Shown: positions 56,588 through 64,000 of the stretch, one piece after another
How positions within the stretch are numbered: position 1 is the first letter of the stretch
Layout: the number at the start of each line of letters is the position of its first letter
Assembly: GCF_030812995.1 (NCBI RefSeq)
Contig: NZ_JAUSTT010000025.1
Span: forward strand, 1-64,000
Source of the DNA: Bacillus chungangensis
Lineage (GTDB): Bacteria > Bacillota > Bacilli > Bacillales > Bacillaceae_C
DNA: 64,000 nt
Reading direction: 5' to 3'
Notes under the pieces: model-generated
Told to the model about the DNA's origin: nothing
What the model saw: the letters and a program-made list of their open reading frames with translations, nothing else
Databases searched by the model: none
Position numbers and translations under genes: made by a program

Positions 56588-57371
56588 TCGAGTTGGTCTC
56601 CTTCCAGTTTTCAATCACTGCTTTGATAGTAGGCAGCATCTGCTTTGTTGCATCTTCACCTATCATAATCATTTCTTTAGAATTTGTAAAAGCTCTTGTA
56701 CTGAACATTTCAACATGTGGACGAATCATTACATCAGAAGCTAGCTCTCTTGTTTGAACCAGCTCCATTTGTAAAATATCAATGCTTTGCATGATCACAT
56801 CATAAATCGTCTTTACATCTGCTTGTTTATTCACATGGGAAACATCGACAGCTATCACAATATCTGCCCCCATCTCTTTTACAACTGAAACAGGAACACG
56901 GTCAATCACACCGCCATCAACGAGCAGCGTGCCATTCCACTTTACTGGAACAAAAATACCGGGAATTGAAATACTGGCTCGGACAGCATTAGCAACGTTC
57001 CCTTTTCTAAAAACGACCTTTTCTCCTCGTTGAAGGTCTGTTGCGACAACAGAAACGGGAATATTTAAATCTTCCAAGTTTTTCCCGTGAGTAAACAAGC
57101 TAATAAAATCTTTTAGACGTTTTCCAGAAATAAACCCCATTTTCGGAACGGTCACATCGATAAAAAATTTCCGTTTAAATGCATATGAAAATTTAATCAG
57201 TTGATCTATTTCATGACCAGCTGCAAAAAAGCATCCAATCAAAGCTCCCATACTGCTTCCAGCAATGAAATCGATCGAGATATTATTTTCAGTCAGCACC
57301 TTTACTACACCTAAGTGTGCAAATCCTCTAGCTCCTCCAGATCCAAGTGCCAAACCAATTGTTGGTTCCAT
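56577..57371 (-). CDS. ylbK: Patatin-like phospholipase family protein YlbK
   Basis: This predicted lipid acyl hydrolase has a Ser-Asp dyad. The ATG at 57371 is 6 nt from AAGGGGAG; two further in-frame ATG codons lie directly upstream. The 264 residues show the oxyanion loop GSGGARGFAHLG (about 9-20), the nucleophile in AGSSMGALIG (about 37-46) and the catalytic Asp in LLVDGGVIDRVP (about 155). No signal peptide is seen. It is coupled to the downstream protease gene ylbL. Confidence 0.93.
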   Translation of the reverse strand: MEPTIGLALGSGGARGFAHLGVVKVLTENNISIDFIAGSSMGALIGCFFAAGHEIDQLIKFSYAFKRKFFIDVTVPKMGFISGKRLKDFISLFTHGKNLEDLNIPVSVVATDLQRGEKVVFRKGNVANAVRASISIPGIFVPVKWNGTLLVDGGVIDRVPVSVVKEMGADIVIAVDVSHVNKQADVKTIYDVIMQSIDILQMELVQTRELASDVMIRPHVEMFSTRAFTNSKEMIMIGEDATKQMLPTIKAVIENWKETNSNAT

Positions 57372-57807
57372 CATCATCTCCCCTTTATTCAACCTATGTG
57401 TATCATAAAGGAATCGCACAATCACAAAAGAAGTGTTGCTTTATTTTATGGTCTATTTCCTATCTTCATGAGTATATTGAATCTTAGGAGGACAAACCAA
57501 CAGTTATTTCAAAAGTGCGAAAAAATATTGAGTAAATGTTTTTTTGAAATCTAAAGAGATTGAGATTTTTTCCTCTTCTCTAACTCCTTATCTATTATTG
57601 TTCGATTGGCCTTCATTTTTAAACGTAGAACCTCCAAATGGGACTACAGCTAAAGAAGGAAAATACAACGAGACAACGGAGTATTTAAGAAATTCCCGTT
57701 ATAAGCTTAAAAAGTTCTACAATACGGGAAAAGTGTCAGCCATGCTCTCTTAATATCGTGGCATTTGTTCTCCTTTTGAAATCTCACTAAATGGAGGGAA
57801 GGAAAGC
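57372..57807. other. Divergent gap ylbK / ylbJ
   Basis: These 436 nt between divergent genes are AT-rich. A 69-codon plus-strand frame (57544-57753, TTG start) lacks a ribosome site and family resemblance, so I do not call it. Promoters for both neighbours must lie here, but none stands out. Confidence 0.45.
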
Positions 57808-59025
57808 TTGCGTCTTTCAAAATTAAAAACAATTTTCCTCGCCTTAACAGTAACGCTCATGGCTGCATCGATGATCTATTTTCCAAAAGAAACATTTCAG
57901 GCCTCCATTCGTGGATTGAATATGTGGTGGGAAATAGTATTTCCATCATTATTTCCTTTTTTTGTAATCTCCGAAATGCTCATTGGTTTCGGTGTCGTTA
58001 AATTTCTTGGCGTATTACTTGAACCATTAATGAGGCCTTTATTTCGTGTTCCCGGTGTAGGTGGATTTGCCTGGGCAATGGGAATGGCGACAGGCTTCCC
58101 TGCAGGTGCGAAATTAACGGTTCGACTTCGTCAAGAAGGACATTTAACACAAATGGAAGCGGAGCGCCTCGTTTCTTTTACCAACTCATCTAGTCCATTA
58201 TTTATTTTTGGTGCAGTTTCCGTCGGTTTTTTTTACAATCCAAGCCTTGGTATTATACTTGCAGGTGTTCATTATCTAAGCAATACTTGTGTCGGTATCA
58301 TCATGAGATTTCACGGAATACTCACAGAAAAAATGAATAAAACAAGCAAGAGAAAAAGAAAACGGCTTTTAAATGATGCATTTCAGGCGCTGCATCAAAC
58401 AAGAATCAATAACAAAGCTCCTATTGGCAAACAATTAGGCGACGCAGTTATTTCATCTATTCAAACACTTTTAATGATCGGCGGTTTCATCATTTTGTTT
58501 TCTGTCATTAATAAGCTTTTATTTCACTTGCATATAACTGCTTTTTTATCAAAATTATTTGAAGGCATCTTATCCATGTTCCATCTATCTCCTCTGCTTA
58601 GCACTCCGTTTATTGCCGGTTTATTTGAAATTACACTTGGAAGTCAAATGACGAGCCAAGTACAAGAAGCTAGTCTCATGCAGCAAGCGATTATGACCAG
58701 TTTTATTTTAGGATTTAGCGGATTTAGTGTGCAAGCACAAGTTGCCAGTATTTTAGCTGAAAGCGATATTCGGTTTAAACCATATTTAATTGCTAGAGTG
58801 ATGCAAGCGTGCTTAGCGGCCATTATCTGTTATTTAGTCTGGAAACCTATTTACATCAGGTTTTTCCATTTTCACCAATCAGAGAGTGCTGTTCCTGTTT
58901 TTCTTCAGGAAGCAAGTATGTGGGGAGAAAATCTCCTTTATTGGTTGAAAGCAGCTGGACCGCCAATGACAATAATGAGCTTTATACTTTACGTGTTTAT
59001 TTATATAAGAAGGATGAATCAATAA
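57808..59025 (+). CDS. ylbJ: Sporulation integral membrane protein YlbJ
   Basis: YlbJ belongs to the nucleoside-recognition (Gate) domain membrane proteins and is sigma-E dependent and needed for proper spore formation in B. subtilis. The start is a TTG at 57808 with GGAGGG upstream. The 405 residues have about eight to ten hydrophobic segments, with conserved VFPSLFPFFVISEML (about 44-58), GMATGFPAGAKL (about 93-104) and SFTNSSSPLFIFGAVSVGFF (about 125-144). It ends with a lone C-terminal segment. Confidence 0.93.
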   Translation: MRLSKLKTIFLALTVTLMAASMIYFPKETFQASIRGLNMWWEIVFPSLFPFFVISEMLIGFGVVKFLGVLLEPLMRPLFRVPGVGGFAWAMGMATGFPAGAKLTVRLRQEGHLTQMEAERLVSFTNSSSPLFIFGAVSVGFFYNPSLGIILAGVHYLSNTCVGIIMRFHGILTEKMNKTSKRKRKRLLNDAFQALHQTRINNKAPIGKQLGDAVISSIQTLLMIGGFIILFSVINKLLFHLHITAFLSKLFEGILSMFHLSPLLSTPFIAGLFEITLGSQMTSQVQEASLMQQAIMTSFILGFSGFSVQAQVASILAESDIRFKPYLIARVMQACLAAIICYLVWKPIYIRFFHFHQSESAVPVFLQEASMWGENLLYWLKAAGPPMTIMSFILYVFIYIRRMNQ

Positions 59026-59445
59026 ATATATATTGTTTTTGGGAGAGAAGATACGCTGTCAATGAAAAAACAAGCTAACGAAAAAAAGCGATGAACACTT
59101 ATTTTTCGTTAACTTGATGGTCAAAACATGGACTCTCCCGCTCGAATTTTATAAAAGCAGTGGTTGTTATGATTGAATTAGTAAATCCCATAATCATACT
59201 TAATATAAAGAAGATCTATTAACTTGTAAGAAATAATCTTAAAGATTATTGGATATCCAACGAATATAAATAACAAACAAATCGATTTTAATCATTTTTA
59301 ACATGTCATTTCTCTTTCTCATAACAGTTATTGACATGCTCAATATATAAAAATGCTCGATGTCTCATATTTGATACATTTTTCAATAATATCTATATTC
59401 CGCTAGATTGGAAAGAAAAAATCAATAGATGCTGTAAAATGTGTT
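59026..59445. other. Gap between convergent ylbJ and coaD
   Basis: These 420 nt hold no gene. The long inverted repeat at 59071-59116 is the only structure I see; the remainder is AT-rich with frequent stops in all frames. Confidence 0.5.
59071..59116. terminator. Long inverted repeat after ylbJ
   Basis: CAAGCTAACGAAAAA (59071-59085) pairs with TTTTTCGTTAACTTG (59102-59116), with one mismatch and a 16-nt loop. It is plausible as a bidirectional terminator between the convergent genes, although the large loop weakens it. Confidence 0.45.
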
Positions 59446-60497
<1,052 letters not shown>

Positions 60498-60649
60498 TTT
60501 CTCACCACAACATTAGTCTTTTTTCTTTCTTATCCTACCACAAATATTTCCAAGCTGCTATCATCTTCAGACATGAAAATACTAGCAGTTTAAATTATTT
60601 TTAAAGAGAAAAGTTTACTCATTTCACTACGTTCTTAGTCTTGCCCCTC

Positions 60650-60775
60650 TTATATATAAAAAATAAGAATTCTTATGAAAATATAGTATAAAAATGAGAG
60701 ATACGGCCATAATGAAAATAACAGCATCTGCGAAGGTGTTGTTGCTAACCGCGGAGAAGACTTACGTTTCCCCAT
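60650..60775 (-). CDS. Possible 41-residue single-pass membrane peptide
   Basis: An ATG at 60775 has a GGAGGA Shine-Dalgarno with a 7-nt spacer. The frame encodes a basic N terminus (MGKRKSSPR) and one hydrophobic segment of about 24 residues (SLWPYLSFLYYIFIRILIFYI) up to a TAA at 60650. I recognise no family. The Shine-Dalgarno and start codon are paired in a strong hairpin (60748-60791), so translation would be controlled or absent. It is equally possible that the structure, not the frame, is what matters here. Confidence 0.35.
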   Translation of the reverse strand: MGKRKSSPRLATTPSQMLLFSLWPYLSFLYYIFIRILIFYI

Positions 60776-60791
60776 AAGTTCTTCCTCCGGT
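60748..60791. other. Strong hairpin over a ribosome-binding site
   Basis: About 17 base pairs in four short helices: ACC/GGT, GGAG/CTCC, AAGA/TCTT and CTTATG/CGTAAG, with single-base bulges and a 6-nt loop (GGGAAA on the minus strand). On the minus strand the 5' arm contains the GGAGGA site and the ATG of the small frame at 60775. Confidence 0.6.
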
Positions 60792-60827
60792 TTCTCCTCT
60801 CCCTTTTCCTTCTTTCCTTTCACATAG

Positions 60828-60927
60828 AAAATCGTTCATTTGATAAGCATGAACGATTTTGGTCTCATGCTTTTTAGTGCATGAAAAGGAAATAGAAGGA
60901 CCCTGCAGTTTTTCTGCAGGGTTTTTT
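60828..60927 (+). terminator. Row of hairpins ending in a plus-strand terminator
   Basis: A perfect 12-bp stem AAAATCGTTCAT/ATGAACGATTTT (60828-60839 with 60849-60860) is followed by CATGC/GCATG, then by CCCTGCAG/CTGCAGGG (60901-60921) and six T on the plus strand. The T-run orientation indicates a plus-strand transcript ending here, although no plus-strand gene lies upstream within 400 nt. A weak plus-strand promoter (TTCTTA-N17-TATAAA near 60632-60660) is possible. Confidence 0.55.
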
Positions 60928-60935
60928 ATCATTGT

Positions 60936-62345
60936 TCATTCAATTTTAATGACGTTTTCTTGTTCATCAATAAAGACGTGAAATAACTGCTGAAGCCAAG
61001 TTTCTTCGATATAGACAGTTTCGTCCCATACTGTTAGTGGATTTGCAAATAAACCATAATCTTCTTCATTAAAGATAAATAAATTTTTATCTGTATAAAA
61101 ACGATAGCGATCCGCATTTTTTTCGAGAATAAAACTATTTTCTTCTTGAATCTCTGTAATCTCATAGCCGAGCGCTTTCATTGTTTCTTCAAATGGATAC
61201 ATTTTCTTTTCTTGTTCGTAATATGTCAGCCGAACATTGTCTTCTTGTTCCTTTCCAATATAAACTGGCCGCAAATCATAAAATACAAGCTTTCTAAATG
61301 GCGCCTCTTTGTCTTTATTGATTGTAAAAAAATCGGTTCCTAAACTAACAATTTCACTCAGTATTTGATCCAGCTTTGCGCTATCAATTGTTTCTCCTTT
61401 ATATTCTGTTAATTTTTCTATTAAACGCTTGCGATCATCTTCACTTAAGTATGCCATCAATTCTTCAAACATGGAAATAGATTTCTCAGTTCCTATCGTC
61501 TGATTTAATGTCAAAGATGCGATAACTTCACCTAGCCATTTCTCTTTCTCCGGCAACAAATATACATGGTTAATCTTTTCCGTCAACAGGATAGCTTCGA
61601 GATTAGCCAACTGGTTGTAATCGTTCAAAATAATAAGAGAACCAGCACGCTTAGCAGGATGCTGATCAGTTACAACAATGTAAAATGATGCTGGACTATC
61701 TAGTTTGGAAACCGATTCTAATGAAATATCTGGAATCTTCATACCATCAGCATGGTAAAGGGCCGCCATTTTATCGAAGTTCGTTTCTTTCAGCATTTTA
61801 TCCTGCCAATATAAAGGCGGAGCCGAACCTTCCCCAGCAAAGACATAGTAGCTGACATAATCTAAATGCTGTTCTCCTTTTTTCTCCATTCCAGCAATCC
61901 AAGCTCCGGTTCGAACTTGCTCATCTACTATCTGAATCTTTGTCGAAGTAATGTGAACACCAGACAATTGAGCTGCCCAGTTTTCAAGTAAAAAACTATT
62001 CGTATTTTCTTGCATATCAAAACGATAGGAAAGCTTTAATTCACCTGCGTCCACACTTACCTTTGTACCAATTTCATTCTGCCAATCACAATCCTTTTCA
62101 TCATGATAACATACAGTATCCTTTGCATTATCTGGAAAATCAATATCATAAACTTGTGGCGGTAATTGTTGAAAAGTTTGTTCTACAATTAGCTCTTGAT
62201 CTCGATATTGGATCGTAATCGTTTGTTCAGCATCCACCCCATCAGCTTTGGGCTGTTCCAAAGAATACCCTTTCCATTGAAAAAAAAGAACACTACCAGT
62301 GATAACCATTATAATAGACAGGATGGAAAGTGAAACTTTAGCCAT
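60936..62345 (-). CDS. Membrane-anchored protein of unknown function, possible C-terminal stalk domain
   Basis: This encodes 469 residues with an AAGGAG Shine-Dalgarno before the ATG. A single hydrophobic N-terminal anchor (about 5-24) is followed by a large extracellular part with beta-rich sequence. The last 80 residues (RFYTDKNLFIFNEEDYGLF, VYIEETWLQQLFHVFID) resemble the stalk/copper-amine-oxidase-N domains found on Bacillus surface proteins. There are two cysteines near residues 79 and 85 (TVCYHDEKDCDW) that could form a disulfide. It lies between ylbG and rsmD, where B. subtilis has no such gene. I do not recognise a function. Confidence 0.75.
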   Translation of the reverse strand: MAKVSLSILSIIMVITGSVLFFQWKGYSLEQPKADGVDAEQTITIQYRDQELIVEQTFQQLPPQVYDIDFPDNAKDTVCYHDEKDCDWQNEIGTKVSVDAGELKLSYRFDMQENTNSFLLENWAAQLSGVHITSTKIQIVDEQVRTGAWIAGMEKKGEQHLDYVSYYVFAGEGSAPPLYWQDKMLKETNFDKMAALYHADGMKIPDISLESVSKLDSPASFYIVVTDQHPAKRAGSLIILNDYNQLANLEAILLTEKINHVYLLPEKEKWLGEVIASLTLNQTIGTEKSISMFEELMAYLSEDDRKRLIEKLTEYKGETIDSAKLDQILSEIVSLGTDFFTINKDKEAPFRKLVFYDLRPVYIGKEQEDNVRLTYYEQEKKMYPFEETMKALGYEITEIQEENSFILEKNADRYRFYTDKNLFIFNEEDYGLFANPLTVWDETVYIEETWLQQLFHVFIDEQENVIKIE

Positions 62346-62552
62346 AATCAGTCTCCTTGTAAGATGAAATAGTATTCTAATCTTACCATACCAAATTTCA
62401 CATTATTTAACACCATTTTCATAAAAAAAGTAATAAACTTGTCGAATAAATAGTCACTAAGAAAGTCTAGCAAGCTAGATGACTTAGCTTAATTAAATTT
62501 TTTCACATATTTTTTTAGAAGGTTCTGGAAAAATAGGTCTTTTTAACTCCTC

Positions 62553-62592
62553 ACAAAAGCCAGCAGCCGTAATTAGTGCTGCTGGCTTTTGT
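62553..62592 (-). terminator. Terminator of ylbF-ylbG
   Basis: A perfect 15-bp stem ACAAAAGCCAGCAGC/GCTGCTGGCTTTTGT with a 10-nt loop lies 9 nt after the ylbG stop. Confidence 0.85.
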
Positions 62593-62600
62593 AAATATCG

Positions 62601-62879
62601 TTAAATTCCCATCTTATAATAATCATATTCCTTCGCCTTATCTGGTTTGGCATTTTCGAATTCAGTATTTAAATATGGCTTATAAGAAAGTTCAGCTTTT
62701 TTTACAAAAGGCAATGCTGAGAACTTTTCCATTAATTGTGGGACATCTTTTTGGTTGCAGTAAAGAACAACATACTTTAATCGCTTTGACACATAATGGA
62801 CATTGCCAAAGCGTCTAAAAGCTTTCGCATGCTTTAAACTATAAAGCCAAACAATAATTGCTTGTCTTCCTTTTAACAT
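62601..62879 (-). CDS. ylbG: DUF2129 family protein YlbG
   Basis: This small cytosolic protein of unknown function is conserved in Bacilli beside ylbF. The ATG at 62879 (AAGGAG 9 nt upstream) gives 92 residues beginning [17 protein letters not shown], with the conserved [19 protein letters not shown] (about 24-42) and [15 protein letters not shown]. The longer frame is not conserved. Confidence 0.92.
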   Translation of the reverse strand: MLKGRQAIIVWLYSLKHAKAFRRFGNVHYVSKRLKYVVLYCNQKDVPQLMEKFSALPFVKKAELSYKPYLNTEFENAKPDKAKEYDYYKMGI

Positions 62880-62965
62880 ACACGCATTCTCCTTGAATCC
62901 TATAATTTCTTCTAATCGCCAGGCTTCAGACATTAAGAAACCCGTCTTTTATAGAGGATACACTT

Positions 62966-63406
62966 TTATGAACCGCAACTCCCTCCAGTACTACAGCCGC
63001 CGCTACATACAGAAGCATTATCAAAAAAAGGATTGCCTGTCGGAACTTTAATATGTTCAGAGACAGATTTGCCGATAATGATACTAATCTCATCAAGCAG
63101 CTGCTGCAGTTCATTTTCGACTTGGCGAAAACGAGCTACATTTTCATCCATGTCCATATCCCTTTTCAACTGACGCGTTTCCTTCATAACGCGTGAATAA
63201 TCAGGGTGATACCTTCCAAATCGTTGCACCTCGTCATAAAGTATCTTCATTCGGACAAATGAAGCTATTTTCTTCTGTGTACACGGATCTGTTTTCAATT
63301 TATCATAAAGCTGGCGATAGGTGTCAGCTATTTCTGTCTGCAAGATCATCTTAGACAACTGCTCCGATTCAGTTAGAACTTGAAGTCTTTCAGCTGTTGC
63401 AAGCAT
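62966..63406 (-). CDS. ylbF: YlbF/RicF, subunit of the Ric (RNase Y specificity) complex
   Basis: With YmcA (RicA) and YaaT (RicT) it forms the complex that guides RNase Y and supports sporulation, competence and biofilm formation in B. subtilis. The ATG at 63406 (GGAGGTGG upstream) gives 146 residues: a helical YlbF domain with VQRFGRYHPDYS (about 64-75), EHIKVPTGNPFFD and a Cys/Gly-rich tail (CSGGCSTGGSCGS) that contributes to iron-sulfur binding in the known complex. The tail has three cysteines. Confidence 0.93.
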   Translation of the reverse strand: MLATAERLQVLTESEQLSKMILQTEIADTYRQLYDKLKTDPCTQKKIASFVRMKILYDEVQRFGRYHPDYSRVMKETRQLKRDMDMDENVARFRQVENELQQLLDEISIIIGKSVSEHIKVPTGNPFFDNASVCSGGCSTGGSCGS

Positions 63407-63622
63407 ATGATCCACCTCCATCAAACGATTATTCTACAAAAGTGATGAATTGATCAGTAATTTTTTTGATAAAAACGCCTCTATTTTAAAAGGGTTTTCT
63501 CTTTGTGCCCTATCAAAATGTCAATGATAACGTTTCAAAAAAGCTTCACTTCATTTTACTTTATTTTACCATGCTTTTACTTTCGAAGCGACTTTCTTCT
63601 TTTTTCGTCGACTGTCCTATAC

Positions 63623-64000
63623 TTAAGAAGACGGAATTATTACACTGAACTCTTTACTTATTCCATACTGTTGATTTTCTGGTGATACAATGTCTATTTT
63701 CACATGATGTGTACCCTTTTCCAAATTTTTAATAATAAAAGCTGCTGTTTCATACTCCGCATATAAATTACCGTTAAGATAAACAATCATTTTCCCTTGC
63801 TTTTGTTTGTTTCCAGAAAAGGAAATTCCCGGAACAAAACATTCAACGAGAATATCTTTGCCTTGTACAAAATGACGGACTATCATATCATCTGAATTGT
63901 TTTGATCCGCTGCTTGTACATTTGGAACAGACGCTTCAGGCTTCGGAAAATCTTGTTTACAACCAGATAATAAGAACACAATGAATAGCAGGCATAGCAT
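63623..64000 (-). CDS. Lipoprotein, 5' end probably outside the window
   Basis: The visible frame encodes a hydrophobic signal stretch ending in the lipobox LLSGC (Cys at position 14 of the visible part), followed by a mature domain of about 110 residues with beta-rich sequence (MIVYLNGNLYAEYE, KGTHHVKIDIVSPENQQYG) suggesting an immunoglobulin-like fold. The ATG at the very edge lacks the usual N-terminal lysines, so the true start is probably further upstream. It is likely attached to the outer face of the membrane. Function is unknown; it lies upstream of ylbF. Confidence 0.7.
   Translation of the reverse strand: MLCLLFIVFLLSGCKQDFPKPEASVPNVQAADQNNSDDMIVRHFVQGKDILVECFVPGISFSGNKQKQGKMIVYLNGNLYAEYETAAFIIKNLEKGTHHVKIDIVSPENQQYGISKEFSVIIPSS

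Noticed and set aside
57544-57753. 69-codon plus-strand open frame between ylbK and ylbJ
   Set aside because: TTG start without Shine-Dalgarno and no similarity to known proteins; most likely chance.
62457-62487. Imperfect inverted repeat CTAAG...CTAGC-AA-GCTAG...CTTAG upstream of the membrane-anchored protein gene
   Set aside because: It could be an operator, but pairing is imperfect and no regulator or promoter context supports it.

Overview
The window is AT-rich, almost fully coding, and comes from an endospore-forming member of the Bacillaceae (Firmicutes). The basis is gene content and order: it follows the Bacillus subtilis run ylb genes - bshC/mraZ - division and cell wall (dcw) cluster - spoIIGA/sigE/sigG - ylm genes/sepF - divIVA - ileS - lspA - ylyB - pyr operon. 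It also carries sporulation genes (spoIIGA, sigE, sigG, spoVD, spoVE, gerR-like, ylbJ), PyrR attenuators, an isoleucine T-box and bacillithiol synthesis (bshC). The genus cannot be fixed from sequence alone. Nearly everything is on the minus strand, so the biological order runs from high to low coordinates; only ylbP, ylbM and ylbJ are on plus.

Layout, right to left. 64.0-59.4 kb: a lipoprotein cut by the window edge, ylbF (ricF), ylbG, an unrecognised membrane-anchored protein, a hairpin-rich intergenic stretch with a possible 41-residue membrane peptide, rsmD and coaD. 59.0-50.9 kb: ylbJ, ylbK, ylbL, ylbM (tmcAL), ylbN-rpmF behind a consensus sigma-A promoter, gerR (ylbO) and ylbP. 50.8-45.8 kb: a biotin carboxylase and a carboxyltransferase of the acyl-CoA carboxylase type with no carrier-protein gene between them, then panE and a DUF3397 protein. 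45.5-24.4 kb: bshC, mraZ, rsmH, ftsL, pbpB, spoVD, murE, a stand-alone MurF-N-domain-like gene, mraY, murD, spoVE, murG, divIB, ylxW, ylxX, sbp, ftsA, ftsZ; murB is not in its usual place. 24.2-17.5 kb: spoIIGA, sigE, sigG, ylmC, ylmE (ylmD absent), sepF, ylmG, ylmH, divIVA. 17.5-12.5 kb: ileS with a T-box leader, lspA and a RluD-type pseudouridine synthase. 12.5-0.6 kb: pyrR, pyrP, pyrB, pyrC, pyrAA, pyrAB, pyrK, pyrD, pyrF, pyrE. The left end holds a small coiled-coil protein.

How it works together: the pyr operon makes UMP from bicarbonate, an amino-group donor and aspartate, and is controlled by PyrR at two visible attenuators. The dcw block makes lipid II and the divisome, with spoVD/spoVE diverted to the spore cortex. 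SpoIIGA activates pro-sigma-E, and sigma-G follows in the forespore.

The strongest anomaly is in pyrAA (carA). The catalytic cysteine of the glutaminase domain is replaced by glycine and the glutamine-binding loop is altered, so this carbamoyl-phosphate synthetase probably cannot hydrolyse glutamine by itself. Other points of interest are the stand-alone MurF N-domain gene, a family of GTGGGGG/CCCCCAC hairpin repeats in intergenic DNA, three 10-bp-phased GTGG boxes upstream of mraZ, a hairpin that would bury the start of a small membrane peptide, and a candidate Spo0A-type spoIIG promoter. No new multi-gene defence system, CRISPR array, rRNA, tRNA or intact mobile element is visible.
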